Shown here: in pieces, positions 1-8,485 of the stretch | Layout of the letters: each line of letters starts with the position of its first letter | How positions within the stretch are numbered: position 1 is the stretch's first letter | Source: Bacteroides_D sp963546395 | GTDB taxonomy: Bacteria > Bacteroidota > Bacteroidia > Bacteroidales > CAJPTX01 | Length of the DNA: 43,283 nt | Assembly (NCBI GenBank): GCA_963546395.1 | Contig: CAUUMS010000014.1 | Span: 1 to 43,283, forward strand | Direction of reading: 5' to 3' | Notes under the pieces: model-generated | Seen by the model: only the letters and a program-made list of their open reading frames with translations | Database searches by the model: none | What the model was told of the DNA's origin: nothing | Program-made: the position numbers and the translations under genes

Positions 1-1
1 G

Positions 2-1270
2 GGCATCAGGGATCTTTCACATGCTACGATTCGTGAGATCGTGCGCTTGGCGCGCGATTTAGAGCAAGAGACAGGCGTGCCATTCGTCCATATGGAGATG
101 GGGGTGCCAGGTCTTGAGCCGTCCCCGATAGGTGTGGAGGCTGAGATCGCTGCCCTGCGTAGTGGGGTTGCACGTAGCTATCCGCCAGTGGATGGAATTC
201 CATCTCTCAAGACGGAGATGGCACGCTTCGTGAAGAACTTCATCGATGTGGATGTGCAGCCTGAGGGATGTGTGCCCACGGTGGGTTCTATGCAGGGAGG
301 GATGGCGGCCTTTATGCTATTCAACCGCTGCGTGAAGGGAAAGGAGCGGATTCTATTCATCGACCCGGGTTTCCCTGTGCAGAAGCAGCAGCTACGAGTC
401 CTGGGCTTTGAGTACGACACGTTCGACGTGTATGACTACCGGGGAAAAGCCCTCCGGGGTAAGCTGGAGGAGTTCCTCGCTAAGGGGCATACGAGTGCTA
501 TCCTGTACTCCAATCCGAATAACCCATCCTGGGTCTGCCTCACGGAGGAGGAGCTGTCGATTATCGGGGATCTATCGCGTCAATATGACGTGCCGGTGAT
601 AGAGGATTTGGCCTACTTCGCAATGGACTTCCGTTGCGATTTGTCGCAGCCGGGAAAGCCACCGTACCAGGCCTCTGTGGCACGGTATACGGACACGTGG
701 ATGATGCTCATCTCGAGCTCAAAGGCTTTCAGCTATGCGGGGCAGCGTATCGGCTGCCTGGTGATGAGCGATGTCCTATTCAATCGTCAGTACGAGCATC
801 TTGGACAGTATTTCCCCAGCACAATGTTCGGCAGAGCCCTTATCTACGGGGCGATGTACGCACTCTCTTCGGGAGTCGCAGCATCTGTGCAGCACGGGTT
901 TGCTGCCATGCTGAAAGCGGCTAACGATGGGGTCTTCAACTTTGTGAATGAGGTGCGTGAGTACGGTCGTCGAGCCCATGAGATGAAGCGGATCTTCACG
1001 GAGAATGGCTTCTATGTGGTGTACGATCGTGATGGTGAAGCCGAATTAGCGGACGGGTTTTACTTTACCATTGCCTACCCGAAGTTCAGCGGTGATGAGC
1101 TGTTGCGTGCCCTGTTGGCATGGGGCATTACCGCTATATCGCTCGGGAGCACGGGCAGTTTGCGTACCGAGGGGCTACGCGCCTGCGTATCGCATGTGTA
1201 CCCATCGCAGTTTGCAGACTTGCAGGCCCGCCTGAAGGCTTTCCACGAGCTGCATGGGGAAAAGAAGTAG
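2..1270 (+). CDS. PLP-dependent class I/II aminotransferase, 5' end missing
   Basis: The reading frame is already open at base 2 and reads protein-like residues (IRDLSHATIREIV) ahead of the first GTG at 41, so the true start lies left of the window. The family transfers amino groups using pyridoxal phosphate in the cytoplasm. Visible motifs are the NPNNPS loop near base 520 and the SSSKAFSYAGQRIG segment, whose Lys (codon 722-724) should form the Schiff base with PLP. The C-terminal part is typical of fold-type I small domains. The substrate cannot be told from sequence. The gene ends 46 bases before a four-subunit 2-oxoacid:ferredoxin oxidoreductase operon on the same strand, so co-transcription and a link to amino-acid or 2-oxoacid catabolism are plausible but inferred. 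Confidence 0.9.
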   Translation, partial: GIRDLSHATIREIVRLARDLEQETGVPFVHMEMGVPGLEPSPIGVEAEIAALRSGVARSYPPVDGIPSLKTEMARFVKNFIDVDVQPEGCVPTVGSMQGGMAAFMLFNRCVKGKERILFIDPGFPVQKQQLRVLGFEYDTFDVYDYRGKALRGKLEEFLAKGHTSAILYSNPNNPSWVCLTEEELSIIGDLSRQYDVPVIEDLAYFAMDFRCDLSQPGKPPYQASVARYTDTWMMLISSSKAFSYAGQRIGCLVMSDVLFNRQYEHLGQYFPSTMFGRALIYGAMYALSSGVAASVQHGFAAMLKAANDGVFNFVNEVREYGRRAHEMKRIFTENGFYVVYDRDGEAELADGFYFTIAYPKFSGDELLRALLAWGITAISLGSTGSLRTEGLRACVSHVYPSQFADLQARLKAFHELHGEKK

Positions 1271-1316
1271 AGAAGCTAACGGTTCAGCCGTAAAATCAAC
1301 CTGAAAATCGAACGCT

Positions 1317-1544
1317 ATGGCAAAAGTGATTGGAACAATTGAGGTCGACCGTGAGCGGTGCAAGGGATGCCTCTTGTGCGAGGTGGCCTGCCCGACGAAG
1401 GTGATTGCTATGGCCCATGAGGTGAATGCGAAGGGGTACCACTACGCCTACATGGAGCATCCCGACGCTTGCATCGGGTGCACGAACTGTGCCACCGTAT
1501 GCCCCGACTCGGTGATTGAGGTCTACCGGCTGCGGGTTGCGTAG
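1317..1544 (+). CDS. korD: 2-oxoacid:ferredoxin oxidoreductase delta subunit (two 4Fe-4S ferredoxin)
   Basis: This 75-residue protein has two classical 4Fe-4S motifs of the form CxxCxxCxxxCP (CKGCLLCEVACP and CIGCTNCATVCP). It is the electron-transfer subunit of a KorABCD/VorABCD-type enzyme, passing electrons from the thiamine-diphosphate site towards soluble ferredoxin. It is the first of four adjacent same-strand genes in the order delta, alpha, beta, gamma. Subunit assignment is secure from the context. Whether the substrate is 2-oxoglutarate or a branched-chain 2-oxoacid is not decided by the sequence. Confidence 0.9.
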   Translation: MAKVIGTIEVDRERCKGCLLCEVACPTKVIAMAHEVNAKGYHYAYMEHPDACIGCTNCATVCPDSVIEVYRLRVA

Positions 1545-1592
1545 CAGGTACCCGCTAACTGGAATTGTCATTTCCTAAAATCCTTTCAATAG

Positions 1593-2678
1593 ATGGCAGA
1601 GTACACATTAATGAAGGGGAATGAGGTGATCGCTGAGGCTGCAATCCGCTGTGGTTGCGATGCCTACTTCGGTTACCCGATCACTCCCCAGTCGGAAATA
1701 CTGGAGACGCTGGCCCTGCGTCGCCCGTGGATAGAGACTGGCATGGTGGTCTTGCAGGCTGAGAGTGAGATCGCAGCCATAAACATGGTGTACGGTGGTG
1801 CTGGTGCCGGCAAGCGGGTCATGACCTCATCGTCAAGCCCTGGCATTAGCCTCAAGCAGGAGGGATTGACCTATATCGCCGGTGCTGAGCTCCCCTGCCT
1901 AGTGGTGAACGTGGTTCGTGGAGGCCCCGGTCTTGGCACCATCCAGCCCGCGCAGAGTGACTACTTTCAGGCCGTCAAGGGTGGGGGCCACGGTGACTAT
2001 CACCTCATAGTGCTCGCTCCCGCCTCGGTGCAGGATATGCATGACTTTGTCTTCTTGGGCTTTGACCTGGCCTTCAAGTATCGCAACCCGGTGATGATTC
2101 TGTCCGATGGTGTAATCGGCCAGATGATGGAGAAGGTGCAGCTGGCTGACTACCGGCCGCGCATGACCGATGCCGAGATCGCCGAGAAGTACGGTTCGTG
2201 GGCTACCACCGGCAAGCCGGCCTCTCGCAATCGCAACATCATCACCTCGCTAGAGCTCGACTCAGGGCGGCAAGAGAAGTTCAACCTCAAGCTCATCGAG
2301 AAGTACAAGACGATCTCAGAGAATGAGGTTCGCTACGAGGAGTTCATGATGGACGATGCGGAGTACATGCTCGTGGCTTATGGCTCGTCAAGCCGTATAT
2401 GCCAAAAGGCCATCGAGCTAGCTCGTCAGCAGGGCATCAAGGTGGGGCTGCTACGCCCGATTACGCTCTACCCCTATCCAACGAAGATCATCCAGTCGCA
2501 CCTTTCCCATCTGAAGGGAGTGATGGCTGTGGAGATGAGTGCCGGGCAGATGGTCGAGGACGTTCGCCTCGCAGTGAACGGGGCCATCCCCGTGGAGCAC
2601 TACGGTCGCATGGGGGGAATTATTCCGAGCCCCAACGAGGTGGTAGAGGCCCTCAAGCGGTTTATCAGCAACAATTAA
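1593..2678 (+). CDS. korA: 2-oxoacid:ferredoxin oxidoreductase alpha subunit (KorA/VorB type)
   Basis: The 361-residue protein is the alpha subunit of a heterotetrameric 2-oxoacid:ferredoxin oxidoreductase, which decarboxylates a 2-oxoacid oxidatively to an acyl-CoA and reduced ferredoxin under anaerobic conditions. The N-terminus has the family pattern MKGNEVIAEAAIRCG followed by YPITPQSEI, the pyrimidine-binding region of the thiamine enzyme fold. The C-terminal third is the transketolase-C-like domain. It lacks the fused N-terminal gamma domain found in longer KorA proteins, which agrees with a separate gamma gene two positions downstream. It lies 48 bases after korD and 12 bases before korB, so a single operon is very likely. 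Annotation pipelines often call this form VorB, so substrate naming is uncertain. Confidence 0.92.
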   Translation: MAEYTLMKGNEVIAEAAIRCGCDAYFGYPITPQSEILETLALRRPWIETGMVVLQAESEIAAINMVYGGAGAGKRVMTSSSSPGISLKQEGLTYIAGAELPCLVVNVVRGGPGLGTIQPAQSDYFQAVKGGGHGDYHLIVLAPASVQDMHDFVFLGFDLAFKYRNPVMILSDGVIGQMMEKVQLADYRPRMTDAEIAEKYGSWATTGKPASRNRNIITSLELDSGRQEKFNLKLIEKYKTISENEVRYEEFMMDDAEYMLVAYGSSSRICQKAIELARQQGIKVGLLRPITLYPYPTKIIQSHLSHLKGVMAVEMSAGQMVEDVRLAVNGAIPVEHYGRMGGIIPSPNEVVEALKRFISNN

Positions 2679-2690
2679 TGCGCTAAGACT

Positions 2691-3452
2691 ATGAATGCGG
2701 CAGAAATCAAACAGGCAGGAGAGAAGGTCTACAAGCGCTCTAAGCTCCTAACCGATAATGTGATGCACTATTGCCCTGGCTGTACGCACGGGGTGGTGCA
2801 CAAGATCTTGGCGGAGGAGATTGAGGCGATGGGTATCCAGGAGGACGTGATCGGGGTAAGCCCCGTGGGATGCGCCGTCTTGGCCTACAATTACATCGAT
2901 ATCGACTGGCAGGAAGCCGCCCATGGTAGGGCACCGGCAGTGGCCACAGCCCTGTCGCGTCTGCGTCCCGATAAGACGATTTTCACCTACCAGGGGGATG
3001 GCGACTTGGCCTCAATTGGTGCTGCGGAGATCCTGCATGCTTGCAATCGTGGCGAGCACATGATGGTGATCTTCATCAATAACGCCATCTACGGGATGAC
3101 GGGGGGGCAAATGGCCCCCACGACGCTACCCAACATGCCGACTGCCACGTGCCCGTTTGGCCGTGACGTGGAGATGGTGGGGAACCCGCTCGTCATCACC
3201 GAGCTCATCGCCCAGCTGCCTGGTACATGCTATGTGGCCCGCCACTCCGCGCACACCCCTGGGTCCATTGCCAAGCTGCACAAGGCCGTGCGCAAGGCAC
3301 TTGAGAACACCAAAGCCAAGAAGGGAACCTCGTTCATCGAGGTCGTTTCAACCTGCAACTCGGGTTGGAAGATGAGCCCAACCCAGGCCAATGACTGGAT
3401 GGTGGAGAACCTATTCCCTGTCTACAAGCCTGGGGTACTGAAGGACGAGTAA
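2691..3452 (+). CDS. korB: 2-oxoacid:ferredoxin oxidoreductase beta subunit
   Basis: The 253-residue beta subunit holds the thiamine-diphosphate and Mg-binding half of the active site. Visible features are the early CPGC motif (Cys28 and Cys31), the GDGD motif near residue 102 that starts the ThDP-binding signature, and the downstream NNAIYGMTGGQMAPTT segment typical of KorB and PorB proteins. It starts 12 bases after korA and is followed 44 bases later by the gamma subunit. The length and lack of an extra ferredoxin domain fit the four-subunit architecture, with 4Fe-4S clusters supplied by korD. Confidence 0.93.
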   Translation: MNAAEIKQAGEKVYKRSKLLTDNVMHYCPGCTHGVVHKILAEEIEAMGIQEDVIGVSPVGCAVLAYNYIDIDWQEAAHGRAPAVATALSRLRPDKTIFTYQGDGDLASIGAAEILHACNRGEHMMVIFINNAIYGMTGGQMAPTTLPNMPTATCPFGRDVEMVGNPLVITELIAQLPGTCYVARHSAHTPGSIAKLHKAVRKALENTKAKKGTSFIEVVSTCNSGWKMSPTQANDWMVENLFPVYKPGVLKDE

Positions 3453-3496
3453 TCAAGGCCACCGGCCCTAGTTGACGATTCATAAGCAAGCCAATT

Positions 3497-4042
3497 ATGA
3501 CAGAGGAAATCATTATCGCAGGGTTTGGCGGCCAGGGCGTTCTCTCGATGGGTAAGATTCTGGCCTATTCGGGTATCATGCAGGGCCAAGAGGTCTCCTG
3601 GATGCCTTCCTACGGGCCCGAGATGCGTGGTGGCACGGCCAACGTCACGGTGATCCTGAGCGATTCGCGCATCAGCTCACCCATCGTCCAGGAGTACGAC
3701 ACGGTGATCGCCTTGAACCAGCAGTCGCTCGACAAGTTTGAGTCGCACGTGAAACCCGGCGGAACGCTCATCTACGATCCTAACGGGATTTCTACGCCAC
3801 CCACCCGCAAGGATATCTCGATCTACACGATCAAGGCCACTGATGAGGCCACTAATATGAACAACGCTAAGACGTTCAACATGATAGTGCTCGGTGGTTT
3901 GCTGAAAGTAAAGCCGATCGTAGAGATTGAGAATGTGGTGAAGGGCCTACAGAAGTCGCTGCCGGAGCGTCACCACAAGCTGATACCGCTCAACGAGAGT
4001 GCCATACGACGTGGCATGGAGATCATTGAGAAGGTGAGCTAG
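3497..4042 (+). CDS. korC: 2-oxoacid:ferredoxin oxidoreductase gamma subunit
   Basis: The 181-residue protein is the gamma subunit. It begins with a glycine-rich nucleotide-fold loop (IAGFGGQGVLSMGKILA) and has the conserved segment SYGPEMRGGTANV, diagnostic of the pyruvate/ketoisovalerate oxidoreductase catalytic (POR gamma) domain. It completes the delta-alpha-beta-gamma set, and the operon ends at a strong stem 24 bases past the stop codon. No further subunit or regulatory gene is attached. Confidence 0.92.
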   Translation: MTEEIIIAGFGGQGVLSMGKILAYSGIMQGQEVSWMPSYGPEMRGGTANVTVILSDSRISSPIVQEYDTVIALNQQSLDKFESHVKPGGTLIYDPNGISTPPTRKDISIYTIKATDEATNMNNAKTFNMIVLGGLLKVKPIVEIENVVKGLQKSLPERHHKLIPLNESAIRRGMEIIEKVS

Positions 4043-4065
4043 TAGGCAAGCGCTAGGCTAGTTAT

Positions 4066-4108
4066 ACGCATCAGGGGCCGGGGAGAAACTCCCCGGCCCC
4101 TGATGCGT
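4066..4108. terminator. Perfect 20-bp stem between convergent genes, probable bidirectional terminator
   Basis: Bases 4066-4085 and 4089-4108 are perfect inverted repeats with a 3-base AAA loop. The element sits between the stop of korC (plus strand) and the stop of the convergent membrane protein gene, where a two-way terminator is expected. No run of T follows on either strand, so termination is inferred from position and stem strength rather than from a classical rho-independent signature. Confidence 0.7.
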
Positions 4109-4211
4109 TATATGGCCATCTCATCGTGATGCGCCATTGGCCAGAAGGGACAGTGCGCAATACTGCCCACCGTGTGTGGCTACGGTAGATTGTGGTGCAA
4201 GGTGCCTGTGG

Positions 4212-5288
4212 CTAACGCTTGCGCGATTTCTCGCTGAAGAAATGGCGACGCATCCAGCGTGGCAGCAGCACTATCCCAATCACTAGGTATGGGTAGTAGG
4301 TGGCCAGTCGCCACATGAAGGCGAGCACCACGGCGACAGCCCCGAGGCTACTTGCGCTCACGGGGATGAACTCCCCGAGGTACTGCGAGAACACGTACTC
4401 GGAAAATCCGCTCCCGCCCGGCGTCGGGCTCACGAGCATGATGATCCACATTATCAGCTGCCGCGCAAAAATCATAAACTGGTTACTGGTGGCGAAGAAG
4501 GCCAGCAGTATGGCGTTAGCCACCCAGTAGCGCGAAGTCCATGACAGGAAGGTGGCAGCAAAAGCTCGCAACCAGTAGCGAAAGGGCTTGCTGCGGAACT
4601 CCCTAGAGCTCGTGATAATCTCCGAGCCGGCAGCATGTGCCCCCTGCTTCCATTTGCGCAGGAAGGGGAGCTTGAACAGCTTCAACAGCAACCACTTCAG
4701 CCCACGTGGGTTGATAAAGAACCCGTAGGCCAGCATCAGCACGTAGACGGCCTTCAGGCTGTAGCCCAGTATGGCGAACCAGAATAGGCCGCTGGCGATC
4801 CCTCCCTCCTTGCCTGTGAACGTGAAAAGCTCATGCCCCCCCGTCAACAGTAGCAGTAGCGGGAACATGATGAGGAAGTACACCTCATCGAGGAAGCTGG
4901 TGGCCATCACCATGGCGGAGCTCCGCCCCACCGAGATGCCCTCTTTAGCCACGTACAGAATGGCAACGCTTGTCCCCCCGATGGCCGATGGGGTAATGGC
5001 CGACGTGAACTCCCAGAGCATGACAACCCGAAAGGCCTGCCCGAAGGTGAGGCGACCCTCAGCCAGGATCATCAGTCGCCACACGTACCCCAAGTCACGC
5101 CCGAACATCAGTAGGAGGGCTACCACGAGCCAACCGGCAGCTTGAACCGACCAGTGGACTTGCTCCAAGGCGTGCACATCGAACTCCCGCCAAAACATGA
5201 ATCCGACAACCCCCAGCCCAATGATGATGGGGTAGATGGCCTTGTAGGCTTTGATCCCACGTAGGGGGGACGACTCGTGTTGTTCCAT
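4212..5288 (-). CDS. Lysylphosphatidylglycerol synthase-like (MprF/AglD, UPF0104) membrane protein
   Basis: This is a polytopic inner-membrane protein of about 358 residues with roughly eight hydrophobic segments and the conserved late motif around SPTPGGSGFSEY typical of the LPG-synthase transmembrane family. That family covers the flippase half of MprF and the related AglD/UPF0104 proteins. There is no soluble aminoacyltransferase domain, so it is probably not a lipid lysinylation enzyme; a lipid-translocation role is a family-based guess. The start is placed at the ATG at 5288, because the longer frame would begin with TTG at 5312. It is transcribed towards the kor operon and away from the radical SAM gene. 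Confidence 0.8.
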   Translation of the reverse strand: MEQHESSPLRGIKAYKAIYPIIIGLGVVGFMFWREFDVHALEQVHWSVQAAGWLVVALLLMFGRDLGYVWRLMILAEGRLTFGQAFRVVMLWEFTSAITPSAIGGTSVAILYVAKEGISVGRSSAMVMATSFLDEVYFLIMFPLLLLLTGGHELFTFTGKEGGIASGLFWFAILGYSLKAVYVLMLAYGFFINPRGLKWLLLKLFKLPFLRKWKQGAHAAGSEIITSSREFRSKPFRYWLRAFAATFLSWTSRYWVANAILLAFFATSNQFMIFARQLIMWIIMLVSPTPGGSGFSEYVFSQYLGEFIPVSASSLGAVAVVLAFMWRLATYYPYLVIGIVLLPRWMRRHFFSEKSRKR

Positions 5289-5365
5289 GCTGCCGACTCC
5301 AGTTGTTGCCAAGTATCACCGCGTGCCAGCGCACGCATTTGGCCGATGCAATGCGACACAGGCCG

Positions 5366-5373
5366 CGAAGGTA
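5366..5373 (-). promoter_or_regulatory. Possible -7 box for the membrane protein gene
   Basis: On the minus strand this reads TACCTTCG, one base off the Bacteroidota -7 consensus TAnnTTTG, and lies about 77 bases upstream of the chosen start. I see no convincing -33 TTG at the right distance, so support is modest. Confidence 0.35.
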
Positions 5374-5507
5374 TCTATTCCGTCAGGAATTAAGCCGAGT
5401 GCCCACCATCCATCTTCCGACAGCCTAATGGCTATCGGTGTGCCGACTCGCAGTCGAGGCACCGGACACCTCACGGCCGGGGGCAATACTGATGGAGGCA
5501 ATTTGCG

Positions 5508-5515
5508 TACTTTTG
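5508..5515 (+). promoter_or_regulatory. -7 promoter box for the radical SAM gene
   Basis: TACTTTTG matches TAnnTTTG exactly and lies 19 bases before the ATG at 5535, giving a very short leader. No clear -33 element is visible. Confidence 0.55.
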
Positions 5516-5534
5516 CGACGACGAGGTGCAGCGT

Positions 5535-6428
5535 ATGTTTGGATTCCCCGTGCGGTACGAAGAGCCGCTATTCCGGCCACCCAGTGAGGCCCACTCGGCC
5601 ATCGTCCAAGCCACCATTGGGTGCGCCTGGAACAAGTGCGCCTTCTGCGACATGTACGAGGGCAAAACCTTCAGGAGTAGGCCCATCGATGAGATCGACC
5701 ACGATCTAAAATCCCTGTCCCAGTTCATGCCTGAGGCTCGTAAGGTTTTCCTGGCAGATGGGAATGCCTTTGCCCTCTCTTACGATCGCCTGGTGAGCAT
5801 ACTATCATCGGTGCGCAAGCATTTCCCCTCCATTCGGCGAGTTTCGGCCTATGCCCTGCCGAGCAACGTGCTCAGCAAGCAGCATGAGGAGCTAGTTCAT
5901 CTAAAGGAGATGGGGCTGAGCCTTCTTTATCTGGGGGTCGAGAGCGGGGACGACGATGTCTTGCGGGCCGTGAATAAGTCCGAGACCCGTGCGACCATAC
6001 GCGAGGGTATAGCCAAAGCCCATGCCGCAGGCCTCGACACATCGGTAATGATTATCACCGGCCTCGGAGGGGCCGAGTACAGCGAGCAGCATGCGCTGAT
6101 GTCAGCCCAGCTGGTCAGCGAGCTGAGCCCCAAGTACCTCTCCACGCTCACCCTTTTCCTGCCACGTGGCCTCGATGACTATCTGCACCGGTTCAAGGGG
6201 AACTTCGTGCAGCAAAGCACCATAGAGCTACTGCACGAACTGCGTCTGTTTGTGAGCCATCTCACCATGAGCGGCTGTATATTCCGCTCAAACCACGTCT
6301 CCAACACCCTACGTTTAGAGGGGATCGTCTCGCGTGACAATCCCAAATTGCTCGCTATGATTGATGATGTGATCGCATCGGAGGAGCTAGAGCCGACAGC
6401 CCGATTCTCCCCCTACTATGGCTATTGA
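5535..6428 (+). CDS. Radical SAM protein of unknown function
   Basis: A 297-residue protein starting at ATG 5535 (a GTG at 5526 is an alternative). It has an N-terminal cysteine cluster Cys30-x4-Cys35-x2-Cys38 in the context IGCAWNKCAFCDMYEGKTF, followed by a TIM-barrel-like region with LGVESGDDDVL, a typical radical SAM segment. Such enzymes bind a 4Fe-4S cluster and cleave S-adenosylmethionine to start radical chemistry. The first spacing is four residues rather than the usual three, which I recall from an uncharacterised Elp3/MiaB-like group with similar GCxxNKCxFC motifs. No accessory B12 or SPASM domain is visible. It stands alone between two promoters, so the context gives no function. 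Confidence 0.85.
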   Translation: MFGFPVRYEEPLFRPPSEAHSAIVQATIGCAWNKCAFCDMYEGKTFRSRPIDEIDHDLKSLSQFMPEARKVFLADGNAFALSYDRLVSILSSVRKHFPSIRRVSAYALPSNVLSKQHEELVHLKEMGLSLLYLGVESGDDDVLRAVNKSETRATIREGIAKAHAAGLDTSVMIITGLGGAEYSEQHALMSAQLVSELSPKYLSTLTLFLPRGLDDYLHRFKGNFVQQSTIELLHELRLFVSHLTMSGCIFRSNHVSNTLRLEGIVSRDNPKLLAMIDDVIASEELEPTARFSPYYGY

Positions 6429-6453
6429 ATAGCACCGTTCAGCGGGAATGTTG

Positions 6454-6461
6454 TACCTTTG
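6454..6461 (+). promoter_or_regulatory. -7 promoter box upstream of the rluB-like gene
   Basis: TACCTTTG is an exact TAnnTTTG match, about 150 bases upstream of the ATG at 6609. Transcription from here would give a leader of roughly 140 bases, long for this window. The nearest upstream TTG (6425-6427) is spaced too far for a good -33 box. Confidence 0.6.
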
Positions 6462-6608
6462 CGGGGTTTAGCGTGGTGGGGTGATTAAGGCGAAAAATAG
6501 CGGCCTTTACCCCTCCTGCTGAGTCGCCCGCAATATTAGGCTTAGGGGTGCTTTGGGGCACGTGAGATAAAATGGCGGGCCGTCCAAAAGCATTTCAGAG
6601 ATCGAATT

Positions 6609-8330
6609 ATGGAGAGTAATGGCTACAGAGGCCGCCCACGGGGGCACCGTGATGGCGGATCGCAAGGGTATCGCCACTCGGAGAGCGAGGAATCACGCCC
6701 CTACCGTCCACGGACGCAGCGCGTTGCAGAGGTGACGGAGCAGAACGATGAGCCCCGGGCTGAGGGGGAAGGGCGCGAGGAGCGACCACGGCGTGAAGCC
6801 CCACGGCGAGATAGCATGGGGTCGTACCGCCCACGGACGCTGCGGCGCGATTTGCCCTATCCCACGGAGCGGGAAGAGGGGAGAGAGCATGACAATGAGG
6901 AGCCCCGCGAGCATCGTCGTCGCGATCGTGATGACGGGCCCCGCGAGCGCAGGTTCGGCGATCGGGAAAATCGTTTCCCTCGCCGCGAGGGCTACAGGGG
7001 TGGATATGGCGATCGTGACTCCCGTCGGGACGACCGCTTTGCCGGCGACCGTAGGTCGGGTGAGGGCCGCTATGGCCGACGTGATCGTGACGAAGGGCGT
7101 GGCTACTCTGGCTATCGCCCCCGTTTCCCATCGCGTGATGGTGAGTATCCCGAGCGGGAGGATCGGCGTGATCGCCAGGAGGGCGGTTACCGTCCCCGTT
7201 TCGCATCGCGGGACGGCGGGCGCTTTGGCGATCGTGATGGTCGCTACGGTCGTCGTGAGGGGGGCTATGGCTCCCGGTTCGCCCCCAGGGACGATCGTCG
7301 CTTCGGCGACGGGGAGGAGGGCGAGTATCGCCCACGTCGTTTCCCAAGAGGCGAGGAGCGTTTTGGCAGCCGTGATGGCCGCTACGGCCGTGACGAGGAG
7401 CGTCCACGCTATGGCAGCCGTGACGAGAGGCCGCGTCGGGGTGACGACAGGTTTGGCTATGGCCAGGATCGCCGGCGTGACGACCGCCGTGAGTATGGCC
7501 GCGGACGCGGCGAATATGGGGCTGAGCGACGCATGCGCGAGCGTGCGCAGCGGGAGTATAACGACAGCCGCAGACAGCAATCTGCGCAGCAGCGGGAGCT
7601 GGATCCCAACGAGCCAATACGTCTCAACCGTTACATCGCTTACTGCGGCGTATGCAGCCGCCGTGAGGCCGACATCCTCATCGAGCAGGGCGAGGTGCAG
7701 GTGAACGGGGTGGTGGTGAACACGTTGGGTGAGCGCATCATCCCCGCGCAGTCCGAGGTTGTCTGCAAGGGCGATAAGCTCTCGGTGGAGCGTAAGGTCT
7801 ACATCCTCCTCAACAAGCCAAAGGATTGTTGCAGCACCACGGAGGATCCGCATGCCACTAGGACTGTGCTCGATGTCGTGGGCGATGTCTGCAAGGAGCG
7901 CATATACCCCGTGGGCCGACTGGATCGGAATACCACTGGCCTTCTGCTGCTCACCAATGACGGCGAGTTGACCGAGCAGTTGACGCACCCGAGCTACAAC
8001 AAGCGTAAGGTGTACGAGGTAGAGCTCGATCGCGTGGTCACGGCTGATGACATGCAGCGGTTGCGCACGGGTATCGAGCTGGAGGACGGCACCATGTCCG
8101 TCGACTCCATCGAGTACACCCGTCCCGGCAGTCGCCAGACGGTGGGTGTGGAAATCCACAGCGGGCAAAACCGCATCGTGCGACGCCTCTTCGAAGCCCT
8201 CGGCTATCAGGTCGAGAAGCTGGATCGCGTCTACTACGCCGGTCTTACGAAGCGCAATCTTCCCCGTGGCGAGTGGCGTTTCCTGACGCCGTCCGAGATC
8301 ACCATGCTGAAATCCGGCCGCTATGAGTGA
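6609..8330 (+). CDS. rluB: 23S rRNA pseudouridine synthase, RluB/RsuA type, with long Arg/Asp/Gly-rich N-terminal extension
   Basis: The C-terminal 240 or so residues form a standard RsuA/RluB enzyme. An S4 RNA-binding domain begins near residue 337 (RLNRYIAYCGVCSRREAD), and the catalytic segment GRLDRNTTGLLLLTNDG has Asp439 as the expected nucleophile. It isomerises a uridine in ribosomal RNA. The first roughly 330 residues are low-complexity, built of repeated short units such as RDGRYGRR, GYRPRF, SRDG and DDRFG, with alternating Arg and Asp/Glu plus Gly/Tyr/Phe, like RGG-type disordered RNA-binding tails. Related Bacteroidota enzymes also carry charged extensions, but this one is longer than the enzyme itself. 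The same DNA gives long open frames on the other strand, which I treat as composition artefacts. A strong terminator follows the stop. Confidence 0.9.
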   Translation: MESNGYRGRPRGHRDGGSQGYRHSESEESRPYRPRTQRVAEVTEQNDEPRAEGEGREERPRREAPRRDSMGSYRPRTLRRDLPYPTEREEGREHDNEEPREHRRRDRDDGPRERRFGDRENRFPRREGYRGGYGDRDSRRDDRFAGDRRSGEGRYGRRDRDEGRGYSGYRPRFPSRDGEYPEREDRRDRQEGGYRPRFASRDGGRFGDRDGRYGRREGGYGSRFAPRDDRRFGDGEEGEYRPRRFPRGEERFGSRDGRYGRDEERPRYGSRDERPRRGDDRFGYGQDRRRDDRREYGRGRGEYGAERRMRERAQREYNDSRRQQSAQQRELDPNEPIRLNRYIAYCGVCSRREADILIEQGEVQVNGVVVNTLGERIIPAQSEVVCKGDKLSVERKVYILLNKPKDCCSTTEDPHATRTVLDVVGDVCKERIYPVGRLDRNTTGLLLLTNDGELTEQLTHPSYNKRKVYEVELDRVVTADDMQRLRTGIELEDGTMSVDSIEYTRPGSRQTVGVEIHSGQNRIVRRLFEALGYQVEKLDRVYYAGLTKRNLPRGEWRFLTPSEITMLKSGRYE

Positions 8331-8415
8331 GCGCATCGGCCCTAGCAGAGCATCCTCCTACTAGCATGTGAACGCATCATGTATGCTCTGGTAGAGTGAG
8401 CCCTAAAGGATTACG

Positions 8416-8460
8416 GCCCCATGGAGTCCTACACGTAGGGACTCCATGGGGCTTTGTGTT
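8416..8460 (+). terminator. Rho-independent terminator after the rluB-like gene
   Basis: Bases 8416-8429 pair perfectly with 8439-8452 (14 bp, plus one G-T pair inside), with a short loop, followed by the T-rich tract TTTGTGTTT. It lies 85 bases past the rluB stop and inside the extended frame of the next gene, which supports starting that gene at 8486 rather than at GTG 8396. Confidence 0.85.
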
Positions 8461-8485
8461 TCACGCATCATCCCCCTCAATTACC

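Noticed and set aside
21..41. ATG at 21 or GTG at 41 as the true start of the aminotransferase gene
   Set aside because: The ATG is out of frame, and the frame continues upstream of the GTG with residues that fit the conserved N-terminus, so the gene is cut by the window edge.
6607..8336. Long open frames on the minus strand opposite the rluB-like gene (336 and 547 codons)
   Set aside because: They arise because the Arg/Asp/Gly-rich repeats and biased codon use leave few stops on the other strand; their proteins are low-complexity His/Arg/Ala or Ala/Ile/Thr strings with no domain, and the sense protein has a clear catalytic domain.
8396..8485. Extended start of the TonB receptor at GTG 8396
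   Set aside because: The extra 30 residues would cover the rluB terminator hairpin and push the signal peptide inward; ATG 8486 gives a normal precursor.
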